A stretch of DNA of 6,729 nucleotides from Anaeromyxobacteraceae bacterium (lineage in GTDB: Bacteria > Myxococcota > Myxococcia > Myxococcales > Anaeromyxobacteraceae). The notes under the pieces were generated by a model. The model did no database searches. It saw nothing but the letters and a program-made list of their open reading frames with translations, and was not told where the DNA came from. How positions within the stretch are numbered: position 1 is the stretch's first letter; the number at the start of each line of letters is the position of its first letter. The DNA is taken from assembly GCA_027349605.1 (NCBI GenBank), contig DAIEMM010000492.1, positions 1 through 6,729 on the forward strand. The letters run 5' to 3'. This document shows positions 1-5,450 of the stretch, piece by piece. A program made the position numbers and the translations under genes.

Positions 1-366
1 GCCGATGGCGCAGCCGCCCGGGAGCGACACCCGGGCCTGGCCCCAGCGCGCGAGCAGCGGCCCCAGCACCAGCACGCTCGCCCGCATGGTGCGCACCAGC
101 TCGTAGGGGGCCTCCGGCTTCACGGTTGGTGGAGTGCGGACCGCCACCGCGGCCGGCGAGCCGGCCCCCCGCTCGAAGGTGCACCCGGCGTGCGCGAGCA
201 GGCGGCCCATGGTGCGGACGTCGGCCAGGTCGGGGACGTTCCGGACGACGTGGTCGCCCTCGGCGAGAAGCGCGGCGGCGACGACCGGCAGCGCGGCGTT
301 CTTGGCGCCGGAGACGAGCACCGTGCCGCGGAGCGGGGTGCCGCCCTCGATGAGGATCTTGTCCAT
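1..366 (-). CDS. murA: UDP-N-acetylglucosamine 1-carboxyvinyltransferase (MurA), N-terminal part, cut by window edge
   Basis: MurA transfers enolpyruvate from phosphoenolpyruvate to UDP-N-acetylglucosamine, the first committed cytoplasmic step of peptidoglycan synthesis. Only residues 1-122 are inside the window, about the first third of a protein usually near 420 residues. The start MDKILIEGG and the SGAKNAALP segment are typical. Lys22-Asn23 fall at the same numbers as the substrate-binding Lys22 and Asn23 of the E. coli enzyme. The GGCAIG loop at the window edge carries the catalytic cysteine at residue 119 (Cys115 in E. coli). The cysteine form predicts fosfomycin sensitivity at target level, which is family knowledge. 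The ATG at 366-364 is the only good start. No clear Shine-Dalgarno is visible. It lies 26 bp after the prmC stop in the same direction, so it is probably the last visible gene of the prfA-prmC-murA run. Confidence 0.95.
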   Translation of the reverse strand, partial: MDKILIEGGTPLRGTVLVSGAKNAALPVVAAALLAEGDHVVRNVPDLADVRTMGRLLAHAGCTFERGAGSPAAVAVRTPPTVKPEAPYELVRTMRASVLVLGPLLARWGQARVSLPGGCAIG

Positions 367-392
367 CGGTGGGGTTCTCGGAGGCGGGGATT

Positions 393-1250
393 CTAGGACG
401 GGCCGTGGAGCCGCGCCACCACCCAGCGCGGGAGCCCTGCCAGGTCGCGCCCCACCTCCGCCTCGGCGAACCCGGCCGCGCGGCAGAGGCCGGGCAGGGG
501 CAGGGCGTGGGTCTCGTGCATCTCCATCACCAGCACGCCGTCCGGGCGGAGCCGGGAAGGCGCGCCGGACACGATGCGGCGCAGGGTGTCCAGGCCGTCC
601 GCCCCCCCGTCCAGGGCGATCCGCGGCTCCCTTCGCACCTCGCGGGACAGGCCGTCGATCTCGCCCGACGGGACGTAGGGCGGGTTCGAGACGACGACGT
701 CGAACCGTTCCCCTTCCGGGATCGGACCGAACAGATCCCCCTGCAGGAACTCCACCCGCGCCCCCAGGGCCGCCGCGTTCTCCCGGGCCACCCGGAGCGC
801 CTCCGGCGAGATCTCGGTGGCGACGACCCGGACGTCCGGCCGTGCCAGCGCGGCCGAGACCGCGATGCACCCGGACCCGGTGCACAGGTCGAGCAGCGCG
901 CCGCCCGGGGGCAGCCGCGCGACGGCCGCCTCGACGACCAGCTCGGTCTCCGGGCGCGGCACGAGCACCTCGGGCCCGACCCGGAAGGCGTGGCCGTGGA
1001 ACTCGCGCCGTCCGGTGAGCCAGGCGGTGGGCTCGCCGCCGGCGCGGCGTCGCACCAGCTCCCGGAAGGCGGCGAGCTCGGGCGCCCCGAGCGGCTTGTC
1101 GAAGTCGAGGTAGAGCCGCACCCGATCGCAGGAGAGGGCGTGGGCGAGCAGGATCTCGGCGGTGAGGCGGGGGGCGTCGACGCCCCCCCTCGAGAAGAAG
1201 CCCTGCGTCCAGGTGATGAGCCGGAGCGGGGTCCAGGCCTCGTCCGTCAC
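393..1250 (-). CDS. prmC: Peptide chain release factor N5-glutamine methyltransferase (PrmC/HemK)
   Basis: PrmC uses S-adenosylmethionine to methylate the glutamine of the GGQ motif in release factors, raising the efficiency of termination. The 285-residue product has the family's usual length and order. An N-terminal helical substrate-binding domain (about 1-85) is followed by PRPETELVVE (99-108 region), the SAM-binding motif I DLCTGSGCIA (121-130), the NPPY catalytic motif (189-192) that holds the target glutamine amide, and REPRIALDGG (207-216). The late strand that commonly reads LEIG reads MEMH here, a small departure. The start is a GTG at 1250-1248 whose last bases form the TGA stop of prfA (GTGA, 4-base overlap), with a purine-rich GAGAAGAGAG stretch just upstream. 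Its substrate, release factor 1, is encoded by the upstream overlapping gene, so enzyme and target are translationally coupled. The open frame continues upstream of the GTG, but that part lies inside prfA and has no family similarity. Confidence 0.96.
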   Translation of the reverse strand: MTDEAWTPLRLITWTQGFFSRGGVDAPRLTAEILLAHALSCDRVRLYLDFDKPLGAPELAAFRELVRRRAGGEPTAWLTGRREFHGHAFRVGPEVLVPRPETELVVEAAVARLPPGGALLDLCTGSGCIAVSAALARPDVRVVATEISPEALRVARENAAALGARVEFLQGDLFGPIPEGERFDVVVSNPPYVPSGEIDGLSREVRREPRIALDGGADGLDTLRRIVSGAPSRLRPDGVLVMEMHETHALPLPGLCRAAGFAEAEVGRDLAGLPRWVVARLHGPS

Positions 1251-2362
1251 GCTCTCTTCTCGGCCGCACGGGAGGCGTCGCTGCGCGAGGCCTCCTTGAG
1301 CGCCTCGGCGGCGAAGTGGGTGCGGCAGGCGTCGATGACGTCCTGCAGGTCGCCGTCCATCACCGCGGGCAGGTTGTGGCGGGTGTAGTTGATGCGGTGG
1401 TCGGTGAGCCGGTCCTGCGGGAAGTTGTAGGTCCGGATCTTCTCCGAGCGGTCGCCGGTGCCCACCTGGCTCTTGCGGGCCGCGTCGCGGGCGTTCTGCT
1501 GCTTCTCGGTCTCGATCGCGAAGAGCTTGGCCCGCAGCATCTTCATGGCCATGGCCCGGTTCTTGGTCTGGCTCTTCTCCTGCTGGCACTTCACGATGAG
1601 TCCGGAGGGCTTGTGGGTGATGCGGACCGCCGAGTCGGTGGTGTTCACGCTCTGTCCGCCCGAGCCGGTGGAGCGGAAGACGTCGGTCTCGAGGTCGGCG
1701 GGGTTGATCTGGATGTCGATGTCCTCGGCCTCGGGCATGACCGCGACCGTGACCGTGGAGGTGTGGATCCGCCCCTGGGCCTCGGTGGCCGGGACGCGCT
1801 GGACCCGGTGCACGCCCGACTCGTACTTGAGCCAGGAGTAGACCGCGTCGCCGGAGATGGTGACCGTGGCGTCCTTCACGCCGCCCAGCATACCGCCCGA
1901 GACGTCGAGCATCTCGCAGCGCCAGCCGCGCCGCTCGCCGTAGCGCAGGTACATGCGCAGGATCTCGGCGGCGAAGAGGCCGGCCTCGTCCCCGCCCGCG
2001 CCGGCCCGGATCTCCACGATGACGTCCTTGTCGTCGTTGGGGTCGCGGGGGATGAGGAAGATCTTGAGCTGCTCCTCGGAGGGGTCCACCCGGGGCCGAA
2101 GGAGCGAGAGCTCCTCCTTGGCCATGTCGCGGATGCCCTCGTCCTTCTCGGCCAGCATCGCCTCGTTGTCGGCGATCTCCCGCTGGAGGGCGCGCCAGGC
2201 GCGCAGGGCCGAGACGGTGGGCTCGAGCCCGGCCCGCTCCTTCGAGACCTTCTTGAAGCGCTCGCCGGAGGAGGCCACGGCCGGGTCGGAGAGGTGGTGC
2301 GTCAGCTCCTCGAAGCGGCGCTCGATGGACTCGAGCTTCTGGAGGACCTCGGGCGACAGCAT
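1247..2362 (-). CDS. prfA: Peptide chain release factor 1 (RF1)
   Basis: RF1 recognises UAA and UAG stop codons in the ribosomal A site and triggers release of the finished peptide. The 371-residue product is close to the family's usual length of about 360. It has an N-terminal coiled helical domain (about 1-100) and the codon-recognition motif PAT at 191-193, which marks RF1; RF2 has SPF there. The universal GGQ is at 235-237 within STGSGGQSVNTTDSAV, followed by the QEKSQTKNRA segment and a DHRINYTRHN tail region. The GGQ glutamine is the substrate of PrmC, encoded next with a 4-base overlap. The ATG at 2362-2360 gives the standard N-terminus. No strong Shine-Dalgarno is seen, and the stop of the small upstream gene is only 8 bp away, so translation may depend on coupling and no room exists for its own promoter in that gap. 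The C-terminal tail from about 355 is charged and low in complexity. Confidence 0.97.
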   Translation of the reverse strand: MLSPEVLQKLESIERRFEELTHHLSDPAVASSGERFKKVSKERAGLEPTVSALRAWRALQREIADNEAMLAEKDEGIRDMAKEELSLLRPRVDPSEEQLKIFLIPRDPNDDKDVIVEIRAGAGGDEAGLFAAEILRMYLRYGERRGWRCEMLDVSGGMLGGVKDATVTISGDAVYSWLKYESGVHRVQRVPATEAQGRIHTSTVTVAVMPEAEDIDIQINPADLETDVFRSTGSGGQSVNTTDSAVRITHKPSGLIVKCQQEKSQTKNRAMAMKMLRAKLFAIETEKQQNARDAARKSQVGTGDRSEKIRTYNFPQDRLTDHRINYTRHNLPAVMDGDLQDVIDACRTHFAAEALKEASRSDASRAAEKRA

Positions 2363-2370
2363 GGGAGCGG

Positions 2371-2574
2371 TTACTTACCCCCGGCTGGCCCGGGGGGCAA
2401 GGTTGGCCCGCCGCCGCCGTCCGTCCGCGGCGGCCGCCCCGCGTCGTGGAGCGCCCGCCGGAGCAGGTACTCGATCTGCCCGTTCAGGCTGCGCAGGTCG
2501 TCGTCGGCCCAGCGCTGCAGCGCCTCCAGGACCCGGGGGTCCATGCGCAGCAGGAAGGGCTTCCGCTCGGCCAT
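2371..2574 (-). CDS. Small ribbon-helix-helix (Arc-like) DNA-binding protein
   Basis: This 67-residue protein has the layout of a ribbon-helix-helix transcription factor of the Arc/MetJ class. A short N-terminal strand (KPFLLRMD, 5-12) is followed by helix A (about 13-26, VLEALQRWADDDL) and helix B (about 29-44, SLNGQIEYLLRRAL). In this fold the strand pairs with that of a second subunit and inserts into the DNA major groove. The SLNGQIEYLLRRAL segment closely resembles Arc-domain proteins. The last 20 residues are a Gly/Pro-rich tail, probably disordered. It starts 10 bp after the SPFH stop and ends 8 bp before prfA, so it is most simply co-transcribed with both. No toxin-like partner is visible, which argues against a classical toxin-antitoxin pair. 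A role as autoregulator of the SPFH gene through the dyad at 3469-3498 is inference. The family call is fairly firm; the specific function is unknown. Confidence 0.85.
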   Translation of the reverse strand: MAERKPFLLRMDPRVLEALQRWADDDLRSLNGQIEYLLRRALHDAGRPPRTDGGGGPTLPPGPAGGK

Positions 2575-2584
2575 TCGCGAAGGC

Positions 2585-3451
2585 CTAGTAGAGGGTCCCG
2601 GCGTTGATGACCGGCTGGGTGGACCGGTCGGCGCAGAGCACCACGAGGAGGTTCGAGACCATGGCGGCCTTCCGCTCCTCGTCGAGGTGGACGGTGCCGC
2701 TCCGGAGCAACCGGTCGAGCGCCATCTCCACCATGCCGACCGCGCCCTCCACGATCCGGGTCCGCGCGGCGATGATGGCGGCGGCCTGCTGTCGCTGCAG
2801 CATGGCGTGCGCGATCTCCGGCGCGTAGGCGAGGTGGCTGATGCGCGCCTCGAGTACCTCGACGCCGGCGGCCTCCACCCGCTCCTCGACCTCCTTCTGC
2901 AGCTGCTCGGCGACCAGCGCCGTCGAGCCGCGCAGCGAGGTCTTCTCCTCGTCGTGGACGTCGTACGGGTAGCGGGAGGCCAGGCCGCGAAGGGCCGCCT
3001 CGCTCTGCACCCGCACGTACTCCGCGTAATCGTCCACCTGGAAGGCGGCCTGGGCGCTGTCGATGACGTTCCAGACCACGATGGCGGCGATCTCCACCGG
3101 ATTCCCGTCGAGGTCGTTCACCTTCAGCTTGCCCGACTCGAAGGAGACCACGCGGAGCGAGACCTTCCTCTTCGTGTAGAAGGGGTTCGCCCAGCGCAGC
3201 CCGGGCTCGCGCGCCGACCCGGCGTAGTGCCCGAAGAGCTGGAGCACCTTCGCCTCGTTCGGGTTCACGACGAAGAGCCCCGCGAAGAGGAGCCCGAGGA
3301 GGGCGGTGACCAGCGCGCAGACGACGATGAGGACCACCTGGCCCGTCGTCGCGGCGAGGAGGAGCATCGCCAGGGAGCCGAGCGTGGCGGGGACGAGGAA
3401 GACGAGGACGGTGATGCCGGAGGGGGGGTGCAGCTCCTTTTCACGGATCAT
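2585..3451 (-). CDS. SPFH/Band 7 domain membrane protein
   Basis: SPFH (stomatin/prohibitin/flotillin/HflK-C) proteins assemble on membranes as large oligomers linked to membrane microdomains, protease control or stress. The 288-residue product has two N-terminal hydrophobic segments (about 12-33 and 38-62). The SPFH core follows: VVNPNEAKVLQLFGHY (61-76), GLRWANPF (84-91), a region rich in beta strands to about 150, and the helical part with VLEARISHLAYAPEIA (199-214). Next come the Gln/Ala-rich helix MLQRQQAAAIIAARTRIVEG (217-236) and a long C-terminal helix. No NfeD-type partner is seen; its neighbour is the small ribbon-helix-helix gene 10 bp downstream. The ATG at 3451-3449 is backed by GGGAG with a 7-base spacer. 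It is the first gene of the minus-strand run and is transcribed away from the nested dyad. The specific role is unknown; the domain call is strong. Confidence 0.92.
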   Translation of the reverse strand: MIREKELHPPSGITVLVFLVPATLGSLAMLLLAATTGQVVLIVVCALVTALLGLLFAGLFVVNPNEAKVLQLFGHYAGSAREPGLRWANPFYTKRKVSLRVVSFESGKLKVNDLDGNPVEIAAIVVWNVIDSAQAAFQVDDYAEYVRVQSEAALRGLASRYPYDVHDEEKTSLRGSTALVAEQLQKEVEERVEAAGVEVLEARISHLAYAPEIAHAMLQRQQAAAIIAARTRIVEGAVGMVEMALDRLLRSGTVHLDEERKAAMVSNLLVVLCADRSTQPVINAGTLY

Positions 3452-3458
3452 GTGGGTT

Positions 3459-3463
3459 CTCCC
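3459..3463 (-). promoter_or_regulatory. Ribosome binding site of the SPFH gene
   Basis: GGGAG on the minus strand lies 7 bases before the ATG at 3451-3449. It supports that start and is one of the better Shine-Dalgarno matches in the window. Confidence 0.65.
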
Positions 3464-3468
3464 AGGGG

Positions 3469-3498
3469 TGACATCGTATTGATATCATTTAGATGTCA
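3469..3498. promoter_or_regulatory. Nested dyad, candidate operator/promoter for the divergent SPFH and amidohydrolase genes
   Basis: The 30 bp read TGACATC (3469-3475), a 4-base spacer, TGATATCA (3480-3487), a 4-base spacer, and GATGTCA (3492-3498). The outer arms are a perfect 7-bp inverted repeat and the central 8 bp are a perfect palindrome, both centred between 3483 and 3484. TGAYATC half-sites on one strand start 11 bp apart, about one helical turn. The stretch is strikingly AT-rich for this genome. Poor sigma-70-like elements overlap it in both directions: GTGACA (3468-3473) with TTAGAT (3489-3494) on plus, and ATGACA with TACGAT (3478-3473) on minus. Each pair has a short 15-base spacer. 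Spacing and symmetry suit cooperative binding by two ribbon-helix-helix dimers. The binder is inferred; the symmetry is directly visible. Confidence 0.6.
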
Positions 3499-3551
3499 TG
3501 CGGCAAGTCCCGGACGGGGCGTACCCGGAAACCCCAGGCTTTACGGGGAGA

Positions 3552-3557
3552 AGGGAG
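3552..3557 (+). promoter_or_regulatory. Ribosome binding site deciding the amidohydrolase start
   Basis: AGGGAG lies 9 bases before the ATG at 3567. This favours that start over an in-frame GTG at 3561 and over the in-frame ATG at 3498, which would begin on the last base of the nested dyad and add 23 residues with no resemblance to the family. Confidence 0.55.
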
Positions 3558-3566
3558 CGGGTGAGG

Positions 3567-4889
3567 ATGGCGCCCGTGTCCACGCGCATCGTGATCCGCC
3601 GGGCCCGCCTCGTGCGAGACCCTCCCGCCGTCGGCGCCACCGTCGTCGTCCAGGGGGACCGGATCACCCGGGTCGCGCTGCACGGGGAACGGGTGGTCCC
3701 GGAGCCGGGCGACTGGGAGATCGACGCCGACGGGAGGCTTCTCGTCCCGGGGGGCGTCGACGCGCACACCCATCTCGCGGCCGGCGCGCTGCTCCGCTTC
3801 GCGGGCCTCCCCGCACGGTATCCCGGGTCGCCCCGGGCGCTCCGCCAGGGATTCCGCCGCCCGGCGGAGGATCGGCTCGCCCCGGCCGACGTGGAGGCGC
3901 TCGCCACGGCCGCCGCGCTGGCCGCGCTCCGGGCTGGCACCACGACCGTCGTGGCGCTCGAGCGGGCCATGCCCGGAGAGGAACTCCCGACCCTGCTCGC
4001 GGCGGAGCGGGCGGTGCGGGTGGTGGGCATCCGGGCGCTTCTCGCCCACGGCGCGAGCGATCTGGGGGGCGCCGGGCGAGGGCAGGCCTCGGCCCGCGCC
4101 GCCGGGGAGTTCGCGGCGCCGCGCGCGAACGACCCGATGGTGCGGGGGATGGCCGGCCTCGACGGTCTCGCCGCCACCACCCGCGAGACCCTCGAAGCAC
4201 TCTCCGGGACGGCCGCCCGGTTCGGCATCCACGCGTCGATCGGCGAGGACGGTTCCGACCTCGAGCGGTCCTGGGGGCTCGAGCAGAGGTGGCCGCTCCA
4301 GCTCCTCGACGACGCGGGGCTGCTGGGGAGCCGGACCCTCGTCGCCCATGCCTCCACGCTCTCCACGCCCGAGGCGGACGCGCTCCGCGGGGCCGACGCC
4401 GCGCTGGTCGTGCCGCTCCGCGCGGCCCGCTACTGGGGCGTCGAGCCGGCCAGCCTCGACCTGGCGGCGCTGTCGGAGGTCCCGCTCGCGCTCGGGACCG
4501 ACGGGCTCTTTCCAGACCTGGCCGGGGAGGCGGTCGAGCTTGCCGGCCACCTGCGAAGGAGGCGATCCGCGCCGCCGCCGGGGGGGAACTTCCTGGAGGA
4601 ATCGGCCTGGCCGACCGGGGCGGTGCTGGCGGGGCAGCTTCTCGGGATCCGCCTCGGCGTCGTGGAGGCGGGGGCGGCCGCCGACCTCGCACTCCTCGAA
4701 TGGCGGCCGTCCGCGGTCGAGCCCGAGGGCCGGGGTGGCAACGCGGCCGTCCTCTTGGCCGGCGCGCCGGCGTCCTGGGTGATGGTGGCCGGCGAGGTGC
4801 GGCTGCGCGAGGGAGAGGTGCTCGGCGTCGACCCGGCGGAGGTGTCGGCGAGGGCGGTCGAGGCGGCGCGCCGGGCGCTGGCGGACTAG
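3567..4889 (+). CDS. Divergent amidohydrolase of the SsnA/TRZ-ATZ type
   Basis: The 440-residue product has the layout of a metal-dependent amidohydrolase. There is an N-terminal beta segment (about 5-62), then the HxH metal motif in GGVDAHTHL (His67, His69), AGTTTVV (123-129), VAHAS with His261, LGTDG with the metal aspartate Asp312, and a C-terminal beta domain (GAAADLALLEW, 369-379; VMVAGEVRL, 405-413). Lengths and order match the SsnA/chlorohydrolase/guanine deaminase group, whose members deaminate or hydrolyse ring nitrogen compounds. Two positions look altered. The motif usually like HVAED reads SIGED (224-228), so the usual metal histidine appears to be serine, with His222 two residues earlier. 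The NPxSN segment after the VVH strand is replaced by PLRAARYW (283-290). Substrate is unknown and activity uncertain. It is divergent from the SPFH gene and converges on the GbsR-type gene with 9 bp between stops. Confidence 0.85.
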   Translation: MAPVSTRIVIRRARLVRDPPAVGATVVVQGDRITRVALHGERVVPEPGDWEIDADGRLLVPGGVDAHTHLAAGALLRFAGLPARYPGSPRALRQGFRRPAEDRLAPADVEALATAAALAALRAGTTTVVALERAMPGEELPTLLAAERAVRVVGIRALLAHGASDLGGAGRGQASARAAGEFAAPRANDPMVRGMAGLDGLAATTRETLEALSGTAARFGIHASIGEDGSDLERSWGLEQRWPLQLLDDAGLLGSRTLVAHASTLSTPEADALRGADAALVVPLRAARYWGVEPASLDLAALSEVPLALGTDGLFPDLAGEAVELAGHLRRRRSAPPPGGNFLEESAWPTGAVLAGQLLGIRLGVVEAGAAADLALLEWRPSAVEPEGRGGNAAVLLAGAPASWVMVAGEVRLREGEVLGVDPAEVSARAVEAARRALAD

Positions 4890-4898
4890 CCTGGAAAG

Positions 4899-5450
4899 CT
4901 ACCCCCGCCGCCGGCCGGCGATCGCCTCGGTGAGGATCCGGAGCAGGCCCACCGCGCCCCGGGTGTGGGACACGAGCCGGGACAGCCTGTCGGCGCGGAA
5001 GCGGGCCGCGGCGCGCACCGCGGGGTCGGCGTCCACCATCGAGCCCCTGGCCTCCTCGAGCGAGGCCTCGAAGGCCTGGAGCGCCTCGTCGAGCGCCCCC
5101 CGCTCCCGGCTGCCGAGCACGCGCAGCACCATCCGCCATACCTGCACGTCGGCCTCGTACCGCTCCCGCCGCTCGCCGGGGACGGTCACCGTCCGGACCG
5201 CTCCCCAGGACCGCAGGTCGGCGAGGGTCATGGAGAGGAGACCGGTGGAGATGCCCAGCCGCTCGCAGGCCTCTGCCGCGGTGAGCGGCCGTTCGGAGAG
5301 GAAGAGGACCGTCCACACCCGGCCCATCTGCCGCTTGAAGCCCCAGAGGACGAGCAGCGCGCCCACCGCGTCGGCGGCCCGCTGCTCGGCGCGCCGCAGG
5401 GCGGAGGCGGGTGGCGGGAGCGGCGCCGCGGCGCTTCCCTGGCCGCTCAA
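4899..5450 (-). CDS. GbsR/MarR-type winged-helix transcriptional regulator
   Basis: The product, 183 residues with the TTG start chosen here, has the pattern of GbsR-like MarR relatives. A helix region WGFKRQMGRVWTVLFLSERP (36-55) is followed by TAAEACERLGISTGLLSMTL (57-76) as the helix-turn-helix, then LRSWGAVRTVTVPGERRERYEA (79-100) as the wing and strand. A helical C-terminal half (about 104-178) is probably for dimerisation. The start is inferred: TTG at 5450-5448 overlaps the TGA of the prenyltransferase gene by 4 bases (TTGA), and GGAG lies 6 bases upstream. No ATG or GTG gives a complete domain; the next Met (42) lies inside it. Family members such as Bacillus GbsR repress genes for choline/glycine betaine uptake. 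No such genes are here, so the target is unknown; control of its own operon is a natural guess. Confidence 0.85.
   Translation of the reverse strand: MSGQGSAAAPLPPPASALRRAEQRAADAVGALLVLWGFKRQMGRVWTVLFLSERPLTAAEACERLGISTGLLSMTLADLRSWGAVRTVTVPGERRERYEADVQVWRMVLRVLGSRERGALDEALQAFEASLEEARGSMVDADPAVRAAARFRADRLSRLVSHTRGAVGLLRILTEAIAGRRRG

Noticed and set aside
134..1018. Plus-strand open frame of 294 codons over murA and prmC
   Set aside because: Extremely Arg/Pro/Ala-rich and antisense to two well-supported genes.
2371..3451. Toxin-antitoxin system, suggested by the ribbon-helix-helix protein
   Set aside because: The partner is a clear SPFH membrane protein, much larger than usual toxins and with no toxin fold; no other small partner gene is present.
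3532..3549. CCCC...GGGG hairpin in the amidohydrolase leader as a riboswitch
   Set aside because: Only a 4-bp stem with a short loop; no conserved riboswitch core was recognised.
3498..3566. Earlier ATG start at 3498 for the amidohydrolase
   Set aside because: It sits at the edge of the nested dyad, lacks a ribosome binding site and adds 23 residues with no family match; ATG at 3567 has AGGGAG upstream.
4909..4920. 12-bp palindrome CGCCGGCCGGCG near the convergent gene ends, as a terminator
   Set aside because: It lies inside the last codons of the GbsR-type gene, has no loop and no T tract, and such GC palindromes are common by chance in this composition.
1316..4933. Very long plus-strand open frame of 1205 codons
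   Set aside because: It runs antisense to prfA and the SPFH gene and out of frame through the amidohydrolase gene. Composition is repetitive Gly/Arg/Val/Asp with no family resemblance, a usual artefact of high GC.
3664..5316. Minus-strand open frame of 550 codons opposite the amidohydrolase gene
   Set aside because: Arg/Pro/Ala-rich translation typical of a shadow frame; the plus strand encodes a recognisable enzyme there, and the GbsR-type frame covers the rest.
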